A stretch of 60,000 nt of DNA from Symbiodinium natans. Its lineage: Eukaryota; Sar; Dinophyceae; Suessiales; Symbiodiniaceae. Location of the stretch: positions 402,296-462,295 of the forward strand of contig CAJNDS010002070.1 of the NCBI GenBank assembly GCA_905221605.1. Reading direction: 5' to 3'. A model generated the notes under the pieces. The model searched no databases. It saw only the letters and a program-made list of their open reading frames with translations, and had not been told where the DNA came from. A program made the translations under genes and the position numbers. Positions 31,402 through 41,930 of this stretch are shown here, in pieces; the first letter of the stretch is position 1; every line of letters starts with the position of its first letter.

Positions 31402-31465
31402 GACAGTCGGGCAATGCCACGCAAAAGGCCATCACCTCACAAGTTTGAGGAGTGCTTGAAGTGCG
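31402..31465 (+). CDS. Candidate exon with C-x2-C, possible zinc-knuckle start
   Basis: After TAAAGACAAG (AG 31400-31401). Frame DSRAMPRKRPSPHKFEECLK then CG, followed by a GC donor. E-C-L-K-C-G resembles the first half of a CCHC knuckle; the H and last C would be in the next exon, which I did not find. Confidence 0.42.
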
Positions 31466-31862
31466 GCAACTAGCCACAAGTCCATCCCACATGCTTGCGG
31501 GATCAACTGTGGCAGGTGGCTGTAGAAACCTGCAGAGCAGTGGTGACCTTGCCGCCTTCTATGTTGATACCAGTATCTCTAAAGAACAGGGACCCGACGA
31601 GCTTGACCTGGAACCGTGTAGGATGCTGTAGGTCTTGAAGGTTCTGCGTTGCAGCCCCGTACTGTCTTGACGTAGGGTGTTGTTTGCACGGCCACGACAA
31701 TGAGTTCTTGTGTAGCGAATCCCGACTTCGAACTCTCCACCTAAGAACTCGGAACTCTGAGGTTTCAGAGTTTGAGGGTTTAAAGTTTAAAGTATTGAAG
31801 CCTCCTTGCGGTTTTGGATGTGCCTTCAGGCTGTAGGATGCTCTGCGGAGTTGAACACTCAG
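31466..31862. other. Ambiguous stretch open in several frames
   Basis: At 31521-31630 two plus frames and one minus frame are all open and protein-like. Direction of coding cannot be decided. Confidence 0.3.
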
Positions 31863-32040
31863 AATTCAGACGCCAGAACCCTGATCCCGTCGTTGAGCCC
31901 TGTGCATTCATAGAGCTCGTGCTGTTCGAAAATGCCAGGACACGAAACCCCCCCTCCCGGCCAACAAAGACCAACAATGATGCACAGCATACTAGTACGG
32001 AACAAACCGAAGTTCTGAAGGCACCAGAAATACCAGACAA
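31863..32040 (+). CDS. Candidate exon, polar
   Basis: After GAACACTCAG. Frame FRRQNPDPVVEPCAFIELVL then FENARTRNPPSRPTKTNN, open to about 32058. A GT at about 31889 might end it earlier. Confidence 0.38.
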
Positions 32041-32060
32041 AAATGGCTCTCCCCCCTAAG

Positions 32061-32121
32061 GCCCGCCAAAGAGCGACCCGCTGGCAAGCAGCCCGGCAAG
32101 CTGGTCGTAGAACCAACAGAG
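32061..32121 (+). CDS. Candidate exon, Lys/Pro-rich
   Basis: After CCCCCCTAAG (AG 32059-32060), donor GTGGGG 32122. The peptide is PAKERPAGKQPGKLVVEPTE with strongly G/C-ending codons. Confidence 0.52.
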
Positions 32122-32942
32122 GTGGGGCTCCGAAGGGCCCGTTTGAAGGTTCTGCAGGGGCTGTCGAATCTCGGGAATCTCGGGTGCAGAGTTCATGCAA
32201 AACCCTTCCAAAGTCCAGGCCTCATCCCTGAACTCACAAAAAAAGCTGCACTATGGTCCTGTGTTTGATAGTACCATGGCTCGCCCGATCTTAAGGGTAG
32301 ACGGCGCTGCCCGCTACGGGTATACAGATTCTTGGTCCGATGTTGACAAGCTTTTTTTGTCTTTGAAGCTCAGCAGCAAAGCACGACTCTGGCTTGAGCA
32401 ACGATATTGCTTCTGCAGGCGCAGGCTCCAGGATGCTCTCTGAGGCTTCATTAAAGGTTTTGACGAAGGGAGCCCTTCAAATTCGGAGAAAAGTACCTGG
32501 GCTTCAAACCAGCTTCCCGGATTCTAGATCTTCAAGCAGGCTGCGCAGCCTGCACGCAATCACGAGTCACCGAGCCGCATTTCGCAGAGAAAGGTTTGAG
32601 TCATTTCAGAGAAGGGGTTGGGTTGTAGGCTCAGGCTCATTAGCAGCTGTTGCTGTAGCGACCACACTTAGCAGCCACTCGCAGTCTGCAGGCTTCCGCT
32701 TAGTTCCTCGAACCTAAGCATTGAAGTATGCAATAAGCCTCCTTTAAAGCCGCTGGTTCGGCATCAGGTTGCCGGGTTCATGTGTTGAGGCAACATAGTT
32801 GTCTCATGTTGTGTCTGTGTGTGGGTGGTTTTGTTTTCAGGTTCTGCGCTGGGCTTCGGCATCCTTTAAGGTTTCTCAGAGCTGAGTGCTGCATTCTTCA
32901 AGCGGAAAAACTGGGGGGGGGGGGGCTCTGGGTACTTCGAAG
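32122..32942. other. No firm exon
   Basis: A long plus frame at 32394-32717 (ASAGAGSRMLSEASLKVLTK and onward) is open and protein-like but without clear borders. Confidence 0.3.
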
Positions 32943-32988
32943 TACAAGGGCCTCCCAGATACAGTAGGACCTGAGGAAGGACTTCGAG
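32943..32988 (+). CDS. Candidate microexon
   Basis: AG 32941-32942, GT 32989. The peptide is YKGLPDTVGPEEGLR. A G13 run lies 30 nt upstream. Confidence 0.4.
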
Positions 32989-33241
32989 GTCACTGGTCTA
33001 AGTCTTGGCAACTTACCGGTTGCAGCCGGGTATTCCCTGAGATCATGCTCAGGGCCGCGCCCCGAACCCCGACATCATGAGACTGAAAGCCCCGGCCTTC
33101 AAAACAAAATCAAAAACAAACCACTTGGGTCCCCTGAACCTATGTTTGGGTGTGAGATGAGATGGCCATCAGCTGCCGAGCTCGAAAGCCTGGAGAGCAC
33201 TTTATCGGGCATTTAGCGCTGCAACGTTTCGGCCCGAAGTG

Positions 33242-33259
33242 TTTTTTTTTTTTTTTTTT
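33242..33259. repeat. T18 homopolymer
   Basis: Eighteen consecutive T. Confidence 0.98.
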
Positions 33260-33328
33260 CTGGGCGATGGCTTCGCCCCCCAAAATTTCCCCCCTCTGCT
33301 GCGGAACTTTGAGTTGATTTTTTCAAAG

Positions 33329-33379
33329 AAGAGTCACGTGGCGCCCCTCAAACTCCATCTCACGGATGCTGAGGCCTCC
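33329..33379 (+). CDS. Candidate exon
   Basis: Acceptor GATTTTTTCAAAG (AG 33327-33328), donor GTACCC 33380. The peptide is KSHVAPLKLHLTDAEAS. Confidence 0.45.
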
Positions 33380-33534
33380 GTACCCATAAAGGGCCCTTCA
33401 AACCCTCAAAGCGCTGACTTTTGAAGGAAGGAGGGCCACGTCCTTCGAGACTACGTCAGCGACGATCTCCGAAAGGCGAGGGGGGGGGGAGGAAAGATCG
33501 GCCCTCTCGGTGTTTTACGTCTTTCGGCTGTCAG

Positions 33535-33607
33535 TTTGGGATTGACAAGGCTGGGATTGACAGAGTATTCTGAGCGAACCGAAGGCTCGCAAATGGATTC
33601 TTCTTGA
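33535..33607 (+). CDS. Candidate terminal exon, TGA stop
   Basis: After TTTCGGCTGTCAG. Frame LGLTRLGLTEYSERTEGSQM then DSS, TGA 33605-33607. The minus strand is also open here. Confidence 0.38.
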
Positions 33608-34117
33608 CCTGGGGAAAGCCTAGTCACAGCCGAGGTCTTGGATGAAGAGGAGGTCACCTACAGCACTTTGCATGCAAGAGTACTTCAAGTTCTGGTCAGG
33701 CCGCTGTGCCGTTTCTCCTGAGTTTGGACCTCCAGGTCATGCACATCCCAGAGAGCTTTTCGGAAAGCGATGGCCTATCTGCAAAAACTGAACACAGCAC
33801 TTCCTGGAGGGAATTTTAGACACGATGGAGTTTAGGGCAATTTGGCTTTTGAATGACGGGCATGGGGGATTTGGGGTCAAGCCTTGGCACCCGCCATCTG
33901 GAACCAGCCAGTCCTGATCCTGCAAACGGCCCGAAACCACGCACCCTACATGAATTCCTATGACCCTGCAATGACCCTATAAAGTCATGCGGGCATGAAT
34001 CCCTTTCAACGAGGGCTTCGGGCACGGAGATGAGGGCTATTGGGGGAGCATTCATTGGATTCAATCTCCGAAGAGAGGCAGGTCATCAGAGCTCAGTTTT
34101 TTATCTGGGCTCAGTTC

Positions 34118-34337
34118 AGTGGCCCACCTCACCGAAACGGCAGGCGCCCCTAAGCTCCTTCTCACATGCAAACCTTTTCGAGCAAGCAGCCGGGGTCTGC
34201 AAACCTCAAATAAGAAGCACCAGGCCAAACCGAGATCGAAAGACCTCGAATATTCAAGAGCACAAAGCAAGGCTGGCGCCGTCGTCCCAAGGAGGAGCAA
34301 AAGGCGGAGAAGGCATCCTTGGAACGGAACAGGGTAA
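34118..34337 (+). CDS. Candidate terminal exon with basic tail
   Basis: After TCAGTTCAG. Frame VAHLTETAGAPKLLLTCKPF ... VVPRRSKRRRRHPWNGTG, TAA 34335-34337. PRRSKRRRR looks like a nuclear localisation signal (inference). Confidence 0.42.
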
Positions 34338-34517
34338 CATCAAGCAGCTAAGCGCCCCACAACGAGCCGCTCCAAGTAGGCCGGGTGTGCCGGGTTTAGA
34401 GCGCATGAGTTGTCCATAGTTGTCCTGCGACCCTTCACCAAAAACCCTCACAAAACCAGGCACCCTACGGGTGCCGCATGCCCCCCCTACGCATCCCTAC
34501 ACAACCTTTGCTGCCAG

Positions 34518-34595
34518 GTCGCGACGGTCGCAAAGCCCAAAGCTCCCGAGCCAGTGTCCAAGCCGTTGCCCGAGCCGTTGCCGGGCCCGAGCCAG
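34518..34595 (+). CDS. Candidate exon, Pro/Glu/Lys linker
   Basis: Acceptor CCTTTGCTGCCAG (AG 34516-34517), donor GTCAGG 34596, 78 nt phase 0. The peptide is VATVAKPKAPEPVSKPLPEP then LPGPSQ. It continues open beyond GT with VREVGEGAELCAS. Confidence 0.55.
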
Positions 34596-35072
34596 GTCAG
34601 GGAAGTCGGGGAAGGCGCGGAGCTCTGCGCCTCTTTTTCATCCCTTAGACATAAGCCCAGAGTCTCAGAGCTACTCGTACATTCACGTTGCGCCGAATCC
34701 TTACAGTCCTAGAGCCGAAAGCGGGCTCAGCGCATTGAGCTCAACAATAGAAGAATGTCTTTCCCAGCGATGAGAAGCCCTATCCCTTTTAGAGCAAGCC
34801 GCCCCACAACCACAAGCCTTAAACCTGAACCCACGCCCGCCTCGGTGCAAGCCCAGAGTACACAACCCGAAACCTGGCACCCGAACCTCACAACCCCCGA
34901 AGCTATAAACTCTCGACTACGATCCGCAGTTATTTAGGCTCCCAACTCGAAACCTGAACTCAAAACTCAAAACTTAAACCCCCAGTACAAGCACAACGCC
35001 CGAAACCCTTGCGTCCAAACATCCAAACCCTGACCCCCCTGCAGGGCAAGCCCAAAGCCCCAACGCTCCAAA
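34596..35072. other. No firm exon; A/C-rich
   Basis: Rich in CCCGAAACC-type words derived from the telomere heptamer. Confidence 0.35.
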
Positions 35073-35315
35073 ATGGTGGAACCGGGGAGGGTCTATGCTG
35101 CTGGACAGGGCAATTGGTTTGCGTTTTGTGGTTCTGGTGGAGGTCTGGGTTTCGGGCTAAACGCGATTCCCAAGGATGAGGGTCAGGTGCTACCGCAGAA
35201 CGGTGACGAGATCCCGATCGGCGTTGAATGCTTAGGGATTTGCGGCGAGGGCCGTAGACTTGTGGTTGACTTGTTTACCGGGGCAGGTGGGGTTCCATCA
35301 AGGTTTGCGGTTTAG
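35073..35315 (+). CDS. Candidate 80-codon ORF
   Basis: ATG 35073 to TAG 35313. The peptide contains GRVYAAGQGNWFAFCGSGGG and GQVLPQNGDEIPIGVECLG. Coding-like at 35185-35280. Splicing unclear. Confidence 0.3.
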   Translation: MVEPGRVYAAGQGNWFAFCGSGGGLGFGLNAIPKDEGQVLPQNGDEIPIGVECLGICGEGRRLVVDLFTGAGGVPSRFAV

Positions 35316-35932
35316 TAGACCCAAACCCAGACCTGGACTCAGCTTGAGTCAATTGGCCCATGTCTTTGCCTGACTCACTGCTTCCCGAAAGCATGGTGTT
35401 TTGGGGTGCCTTCATGTATATTGGCTAGTAGGCGATTGCAGTGATTTGCGAATGTTTAGGGCAATGATTTCAACGCGGGGTTACCCAAACCGAGCCTACT
35501 ACTGCCGCTGCCGCGTGAAGCAGGCATTTGCTCAGTTTTATGCCAGGAAGTGGCAACGTGGGCTTGCGAGGCTGCACTCTGATTTTCGGACGTAGTAAGT
35601 TTACCGATCTTGCCATGCTCTTGCTGTACTTCTGCACAAAGGGTATGTTGTGAGCCTTTCATATCCAAGCCTAGACTCGCGTAATGATTAGGAGCGAGAG
35701 ACATTAATGAGTTTCTCGGGTCTTTGAGGCATTCAAAGGAACCTCTTTTGGACAATAGTTAGTTCGCTATGCTAAGGCAGTATCCGGTGACTCGCGAAGA
35801 TTAACTTGTCAACAGGTTACTTGCCTTGCGGTTGCAGCAGCTCACAATCATAGGCTTTCTTGATCGTGTGTCCTAGGTCCTGAATGTGGCAAACATATCG
35901 AGAGCATGTGACCGACGTTGCACACGTCGTTC
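35316..35932. other. No gene seen
   Basis: Nothing supported on either strand. Confidence 0.35.
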
Positions 35933-36090
35933 CATTTAACAGCACGCATTGAGCTGGCAACCTTGCAGCGAGCAAATGCGAAGAACGATTCACATCGCGC
36001 AAGCCCTTCGGTTCATATTAACGCCTGGCAGGCGGGACCAACAGCGATCCTCGCAGCAGTGGTTATGGCAGAAGCAGCATCCCGTCGCAA
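35933..36090 (+). CDS. Candidate exon, Ala-rich helix
   Basis: Frame ARIELATLQRANAKNDSHRA ... QAGPTAILAAVVMAEAASRR. Borders are uncertain, and a second frame is open downstream from about 36080. Confidence 0.33.
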
Positions 36091-36307
36091 GTGTTTACCG
36101 TTGCCTCAAGGCCTGATGCCTCGAACAAGGCCGTATTTCTTAAACCCAAGTTTAGGTCGTTCGGAGCTCGTTCACTTGGACAGACTACTGTTGCTCTATC
36201 GGGTACCGGGAATGGATTGTTTTTTTGGAGGAATATGATTTATTTTATTGTTTTCTTCTTTTTTGGAGTTGTTTTTGCTCTTGCTGTCTGCGTTACACCG
36301 CATTGGG

Positions 36308-36335
36308 TCACCCTAAACCCTAAACCCTTAACCCC
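36308..36335. repeat. Short CCCTAAA array
   Basis: Three to four telomere-type heptamers. Confidence 0.85.
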
Positions 36336-36714
36336 CCACTGACAGCACAAACAAAAACACAACGAATTCCTCAAAAGACCCGGACCCTCTTTTGGGCTCA
36401 TGGGTAGAGGGTAGTATAGGGGCTAGCAAGGATTTTGGGAAAGGGTTCCTGGAGTGGGCCATTTAGCTCAGGTCTTTTGCCATTGGCAAAGCTCGAGAGG
36501 CCTGGCGCCTGATTTGGAAATTGTGTCGGGGACGCGAGCATGAAATTATTTTCCGCGTGCCACTGGAACTTCGGCGGCTTAGTTGTTTGAGGTTGGGACT
36601 CGGTCCTAGTCCCCCAAAAAAAGCCTTGGAACTTTCAAGTCCCGGAAAGGGGCTGAGACATGAATCACGAGGTCTTGGCCCGTCTGTTCAGCATTTTAAG
36701 TGAACCTTGACAAG
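36336..36714. other. No gene seen
   Basis: Nothing supported. Confidence 0.35.
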
Positions 36715-36807
36715 CCCCAGGACCCCAAAACCGAGCAAGGCCCAGCAAAGCAGCTGCGCCTGGTCCGGCAAAGCCACCTGGGAAGCCACCTGGGCAGTGT
36801 GGAGGAG
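36715..36807 (+). CDS. Candidate exon
   Basis: After CTTGACAAG (AG 36713-36714). Frame PQDPKTEQGPAKQLRLVRQS then HLGSHLGSVEE, almost every codon G/C-ending. Possible GA donor near 36806. Confidence 0.5.
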
Positions 36808-36913
36808 AGATTGGGGAGTTCAGGGTTTGAAGTTTGGGTTGAAGGGGCATGGCCCCCTAAACTTCCTAAACCCTTTAAACCACACAAGGACCGCAGGGCA
36901 ATGTTACCAACAT

Positions 36914-36995
36914 ATGCTGCTCCTTGCCCTATTCGGGTGGACCTTTGCAATCCCTGTACAAGCAGAGCTTCGGTCACGCAGCTTGTCGCGGGAGG
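36914..36995 (+). CDS. Candidate first exon with signal-peptide-like start
   Basis: ATG 36914: MLLLALFGWTFAIPVQAELR, a hydrophobic core ending in an AxA-like cleavage context, then RSLSRE and a GC donor at 36996. Neighbouring frames are open too, so this is tentative. Confidence 0.3.
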
Positions 36996-37135
36996 GCAAA
37001 AAGCCCTGCCCGAAAACCCGAGCCCCCGAACCCACGTTAAACATCTTGGGGGACGGGACAAGCCAGATGCGCCTTTCCCAGCTGCAAATCGCAGAGAGCT
37101 CTGAGACACTAACGCACTAGCAGGGAAGGCGGAAG

Positions 37136-37208
37136 GTTTTTGATCTTCGACCCGGCCTTGACCCTTTCTACCCTGCTCCCAGCCCTGTCGGACTCGTCGC
37201 GATGGCGG
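37136..37208 (+). CDS. Candidate exon, Pro-rich
   Basis: After GGGAAGGCGGAAG (AG 37134-37135), donor GTACCT 37209. The peptide is VFDLRPGLDPFYPAPSPVGL then VAMA. An alternative frame is also GC3-rich. Confidence 0.43.
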
Positions 37209-37404
37209 GTACCTGATTCTCCATTCCCTGACGACATTTTTCTTAAAGATCTTAAAGTCAAGCATGCTCCTGAGGGTTGTCACGTCCATGAACAGCGAAA
37301 CTCCCGTCAAAGTACAAGGCTGAAGGCCTCGTGTTCAAAATCATCCAGCATCAAAAGAGACCCCGAAACCCGAAACCAAAGAAGCCTTAAAAAGCAGAGC
37401 CAAG

Positions 37405-37495
37405 GATTGACTTGGAGGCCGCAAAGGCCCGTCTTCCGGAAGCTCTGCGATGGGAGCTGCTGAGCCAAAGAAGATGGATTCAAGGGGGCCTTCAA
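37405..37495 (+). CDS. Candidate exon, helical
   Basis: After GCAGAGCCAAG (AG 37403-37404), donor GTGCCT 37496. The peptide is IDLEAAKARLPEALRWELLS then QRRWIQGGLQ. Confidence 0.52.
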
Positions 37496-38033
37496 GTGCC
37501 TTGTGGGTGGAGACTGACGATTGTGCGCAAGGCGCAAGGGGCTTGCTCGGCTAGGGGAGAAGCCCAAACCCTAATGAAACAAAGCAGCGCACAAGATGTC
37601 AAGTTGTTGGGATGTCCGTTTTTCATGCTTGAACCTCTGTCCGCTCGATGTCCTCTCATCTCCATTTCGTTCTCTAAAAAAACTTCAATAGGAGCACTTC
37701 TTTCTCTTCTTCACCTTACTGGAAAACCTTGATTTCCTCTAAGGAATCTGCTCTATGTTCCAATGGAACAATGGAGAATGCTCATCGGATGCCCATTCCT
37801 CCATGGTTGAATTTGTGTCTTCGAAGGACAACCTCATCTTCGTTTAGAGTCAAATGAGACAGCCTGTTTTCCCATATTTCTGTATTATATTCCATGGTCC
37901 AGAGAAAGCCAGGCCTGCTGCGCCCCAATTTGCTTGCCACGACGTCGATAAGAAGTTTGTTTGGCATCGGTTCCCATGGAGTTTCATGGGAGAACTTCTA
38001 TATCCTCATACTTGTTCATGGGAGAAGTCTGTC
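37496..38033. other. AT-richer stretch with opposing open frames
   Basis: Around 37782-37967 the minus strand (ASKLGRSRPGFLWTMEYNT) and two plus frames are open. I cannot assign a gene. Confidence 0.3.
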
Positions 38034-38082
38034 CTCAGGCCTCAGGTCCTCAGGTCCTCAGGTCCTCAGGTCCTCAGGTCCT
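38034..38082. repeat. (CCTCAGGT)n octamer repeat
   Basis: Six tandem copies of CCTCAGGT. Each unit contains CAG|GT, a splice-like word. Confidence 0.95.
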
Positions 38083-38152
38083 CTACTTGTTTAGTTGGAA
38101 GCCTGTGTCTGATTTCTTGTTTTAACGGTAGGCCTTCTCTTTGTTTTTGCAG

Positions 38153-38218
38153 CCCCAGAGCCAAGCAAACCGGAAACCGGAGCGAAGCGGGGCCCCAAAT
38201 CTGCGGCCTCTACATTTG
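38153..38218 (+). CDS. Candidate exon with textbook acceptor
   Basis: Acceptor CTTCTCTTTGTTTTTGCAG (AG 38151-38152), GT 38219. All three frames are open and polar (for example PEPSKPETGAKRGPKSAAST), so the frame is undecided. Confidence 0.45.
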
Positions 38219-38228
38219 GTTCTGTTAG

Positions 38229-38440
38229 GTGGAGATTTGTCGATCCCCAAGCTGTTACTGTGGCAGGAGATTCGAGGCAGCAGAAGCCGCTGAAAAGTTT
38301 TCATGCCAAAGGCTACAGCCGACTGGAAAGCACAATTCGGACGACGAACTTCTAGACCCCAGCACGCTTGCTGAAGACCGTGAACATCACCCCCCCGAAC
38401 CCCCAAAGCCGCCTAAACCTTCTCCTCACGATACATAGGA
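38229..38440 (+). CDS. Candidate exon, Cys then Pro-rich
   Basis: Frame VEICRSPSCYCGRRFEAAEA, then FSCQRLQPTGKHNSDDELLD, then a PPEPPKPPKP tail and TAG 38438. Confidence 0.38.
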
Positions 38441-38471
38441 GTCGAAGAGGCAGCTCGGGGAGACCCTGTAG

Positions 38472-38548
38472 CAAAACAGTACCTGAAGCCCTGCTTCAGC
38501 TCCCTTTCTGCAATCACCTGTGTCGAGACGAGGCTTGTGCAGCCCCAG
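38472..38548 (+). CDS. Candidate exon, Cys-rich, GC donor
   Basis: AG 38470-38471, GC 38549. The peptide is KTVPEALLQLPFCNHLCRDE then ACAAP. Four cysteine/histidine residues could bind metal. Confidence 0.45.
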
Positions 38549-39101
38549 GCTGTGGGTGGGGGGGGCCATCTCGGCCATCAAGTCCTGCAAGTATTTACGA
38601 GGGCTTTTCTCAAAAGTGGCATCAGGGCTGAGAGTTCAAGGGTTAACGGGGTCAGGAACATATAAGGCAGGGTTGAAGAGCTGGCGGCGGAGGGGTTCGG
38701 ATCGTGAGCATTTTGCGGAGCTAGGCCTTTCACTTTGCGGGGCAACAGGTGGAAAAGGAGGTTTTAGGATTTCGAGTTCACGTTTTAGTCGTGTGACGTG
38801 AGCTGTGCCTTTCAATGGCTGGTGGCTGCCGCAGTCGTCATCTCACTACACTTAGAGCCTAAGCCCGAAACCCGAAATTGCGCAAAGCCCTGAAACCTGC
38901 CCTCCGCTAGGCCGCTAAGACCTGACCCGAACTGCAGTTTGAGGCCATCCGCAGTCTTAGGGGCCGTCCACCCCTCCCTGTTAAAAGAATTTCACTTCGC
39001 TCGGCTTGGGCTCCAAGGCAGTGGAGTTCTGCTACTGCGACAGAATTTGAACACCCCAACAAGCTGGCAAACTGGCAAAGCGCAAATGAGTGGCATGGGA
39101 G
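38549..39101. other. No firm exon
   Basis: Nothing with two good borders. Confidence 0.3.
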
Positions 39102-39168
39102 GTCCAGCTGGTCACGTACGATGGCAGCGCGCCCTCTTTGAGACCCGGCCCGCTCTGCTGCGGAGCAG
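39102..39168 (+). CDS. Candidate exon, GC donor
   Basis: AG 39100-39101, GC 39169. The peptide is VQLVTYDGSAPSLRPGPLCC then GA, G/C-ending codons. The frame stays open to about 39280. Confidence 0.48.
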
Positions 39169-39416
39169 GCCAGTTAGCTGAAGTTGCGTGTATGGACTTC
39201 GAGCTCAGGTTTGGGTTAAGTGCTCTAATTAGCAACGGCTTTGCTGGGTTCTGTTGGACCCTTTTCGGAAGTGAAGGCAGTTGAAGGTTTCTTGAGCAAT
39301 CAGGCAAAATGCTAGGACTTGCACTTCCGAGGGGCTGGTTTTTGAGGGCACGTGCGAATGCTTGAGAAGGGAAATACCAAAAGCACATATGTGGGAGACT
39401 TCCCGAAGCTTGCAAG

Positions 39417-39510
39417 GCATGAACATCATTCGAGCTTGGGATGGAGTCAGGAAATTTCATGCCGCTCTACGGCTGTACGGATGGGGGTTCACACGGCCTG
39501 GGGCTTGCAG
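39417..39510 (+). CDS. Candidate exon, GC donor
   Basis: After GAAGCTTGCAAG (AG 39415-39416), GC 39511. The peptide is MNIIRAWDGVRKFHAALRLY then GWGFTRPGAC. Confidence 0.5.
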
Positions 39511-39544
39511 GCATCTTCAGACAAGTTCAGAGTTCATGCTTTCC

Positions 39545-39665
39545 TTTCGCAAGCCCCGAAAACAGGCGACCAAGTGCCGGCAGTCCCGATTTGGCTGGCA
39601 CGGTGGCTGCAGGGCAAGTGCTCGTCGGCGGTGGAGACTCAGACCCAAGCGAGCTTTTGTTGGGG
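39545..39665 (+). CDS. Candidate exon
   Basis: Frame KTGDQVPAVPIWLARWLQGK then CSSAVETQTQASFCWG, with marked third-position G/C. All three forward frames are open over 39450-39680, so the frame is supported only by codon bias. Confidence 0.38.
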
Positions 39666-40249
39666 CAGGGTTCGATTCTTAATTTTTGTTCGATAGATGG
39701 CGTCAAACGAACCACTCGTACTTTGCCATACATGGTGGTTTCTTGGTTTAGGCTTCGAGAACGGCCGTGCGTGGTCAAAGGCTCAATATCTTCAGGCTCG
39801 GGCAAAGACAAAGGTAGAGTGGAAGGAACCCGTTGCCCTAATAGGTATCCACTTCACTGCTAGATGAGCGCCCTTTGGGTTTAGGATGTTTTCGCTGCTT
39901 TTCGTTTCTTGGAGGCGGTGTCTTTGTGTGACAGACCCGCTTCAGGGCAAAGTTTGTCACTGCTGTTTCTTGCCTGGGACTTCATAGTCGATAGTTGATT
40001 CAAGTTGAGAGTTTATCCCAGTGTTCAGGGTTCGCGGTGTTCGATGGTGCATGCAATCCGGCGCAACCGTTCGCTTTCGCGACGACTTGATTTCGAGTTT
40101 GAGAAGGTCCCGGCGCCTCTAAGACTCAAATCAAGCCTTGCTCAGTTTTCAGCAACTTCGGGGTTCCAGTAGACTTTCAGGCACTATGCGCTTGCTAGTT
40201 TAGAGATTCAGCTATGAAGGAGCCCTCTGAATGGAGGCATGTTTGGTGA
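39666..40249. other. No gene seen
   Basis: Nothing supported. Confidence 0.35.
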
Positions 40250-40380
40250 TACCTCAGCTCGCAGTGGCCTACCTACTCGTAGCATTCTCGCCTCCAAGGC
40301 CAGCCTTTCTGCCGAAAGTTGGCTGCAGTCCGAGCAGAAGTGGGAGAAGGAGGCTGGGGGAAGGATTTCGGCAGACCGAT
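40250..40380 (+). CDS. Candidate exon
   Basis: Frame TSARSGLPTRSILASKASLS then AESWLQSEQKWEKEAGG. Open back to an ATG at 40239. Donor not identified. Confidence 0.42.
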
Positions 40381-40770
40381 GCAGGCACTTGAGCTTCCGT
40401 AGCTTCAATCCCATTTCTGGAACCCTTCATCTGTGACTCTACCATACAGTACCTCTAACCCATAGCCTCTGTCAGCTAGAGAGTGTCCAGGTGCCCAACC
40501 CGGTCCGTCCATCAAACAACGGCAGTCAGTAACACCCCGAGGGAGGGGTCCCCTAGCGTATGCTCTGGACTCGGCCATGGTGGCTGTCCTTGTTGAGAGG
40601 CCACAGCAAATCGTAGACAAAAGTTGATGCAGCCTCTAAGCATTGTAGCTGGCATGTGGGGTCGGCAGTTGCTCATCCTAGACAAACTGGGAGGCCACAA
40701 AGGAAACGGCGCCTTCCGCGCTGGCGACCATAGCAGGCTTGACCTTGGCTTTGGGTTTAGGCCTCGCACA
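40381..40770. other. Left flank of the TIR element
   Basis: Open frames on both strands at 40510-40770, no motif. Confidence 0.3.
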
Positions 40771-40780
40771 GTTTTAGAGG
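40771..40780. repeat. Target-site duplication, left copy
   Basis: GTTTTAGAGG, identical to 42208-42217. Confidence 0.85.
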
Positions 40781-40980
40781 GAGGGCCTATTTTTTTGGGT
40801 CTTTTTTTTTTTTTTTTGGGCCTTTTTTTTTTTTTTTGGGTCGATTTTCTTGGTTTTTCCTAAGAAAACCACCATTCCCTCCATATTTTTAAAGGATTTG
40901 ATGCATTTTCGTGGTTTTTCGTACGAAAAACAGTAATTTCTCTGTGGTTTCATAGGAAAGCGTTATTTCTGGTAGGTTTT

Positions 40981-41145
40981 AGAAGGAAAGAAGGAAAGAA
41001 AGGAAGGAAGGAAGGATGAAAGAAAGGAAGAAAACAAGCAAGGAAGAAAGGAAGGAAGGAAGAAAGGAGGGAAGGAGGAAAGGAAGGAAGCAAGGAAGGA
41101 AGAAAGGAAGGAAGAAAGGAAGGAAGCAAGGAAGGAAGAAAGGAA
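40981..41145. repeat. Pure purine tract (GGAA/GAAA)n
   Basis: About 165 nt of almost only A and G. Mirror-like and able to form triplex DNA in principle. Confidence 0.95.
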
Positions 41146-41930
41146 GCGTGCTTCGAAGCCCAAGAAACTAGTTGAAAAACATCGTGTGAGCATTGTGTTT
41201 GCAAATGGGGGCGGCTGCGCCCCCCCCAACCCCCCCGGTTATTTTTAAGCCGTGCTGAGCGTGCTTCAAAGCCCAAGAAACTTGTTGACACCCATCATGT
41301 GAGCAGGGTGTTTGCAAATGGGGGGGGGGCTGCGTCCCCCCCCAACACCCCCCGCTTCTTTTAAGCCGTACCAAGCGTGCTTCAAAGCCCGAGAAACTAG
41401 TTGAAAAAAAAGTATGAATCCGATGAAAATATAGAGGGAATGATAGAAACCAAGAAAACGAACCAAATAGGGTTTTCCCTAGGACAAACTAAGGAAAAGC
41501 AACGTACGCTTTGACGTTTGACGAAATCCGTCCAAAATGTAATCAGAAGAGGGTTTCCTTAGGAAAAACCAACGAAAACCTCGTTTTTTTTCAAACCGTG
41601 CAGAGCGTGCTTCAAAGCCCAAGAAACTTGTTGACACCCGTCATGTGAGCAGGGTGTTTGCAAATGGGGGAGCGGGGCTGTGTTTTCCCCCAACCCCCCC
41701 CGCTTCTTTTAAGTCGTACCAAGCTTGCTTCAAAGCCCAAGAAACTAGTTGAAAAGCATCGTGTGAGACCCCCCCCAACCCCCCCGCTCTTTTTTTTTGG
41801 AAGCCGCGCAGAGCGTGCTTCAAAGCCCAAGAGGTGTTTGCAAGTGGGGGGGCTGCGCCCCCCCCCCCCAACCCCCCCCGCTTCTTTTAAGCCGTACCAA
41901 GCGTGCTTCAAAGCCCAAGAAACGAAGGAA
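41146..41930. repeat. Seven copies of a ~115-bp module inside the TIR element
   Basis: Units start at 41146, 41259, 41375, 41605, 41723, 41813 and 41901. Each begins GCKTGCTTCRAAGCCC(A/G)AGA and most end in AACCCCCCCGCTTCTTTTAA. Copies 3 and 7 are truncated. Reverse-strand frames give repeated FVSWALKHAWYGLK peptides, a by-product. Confidence 0.93.
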
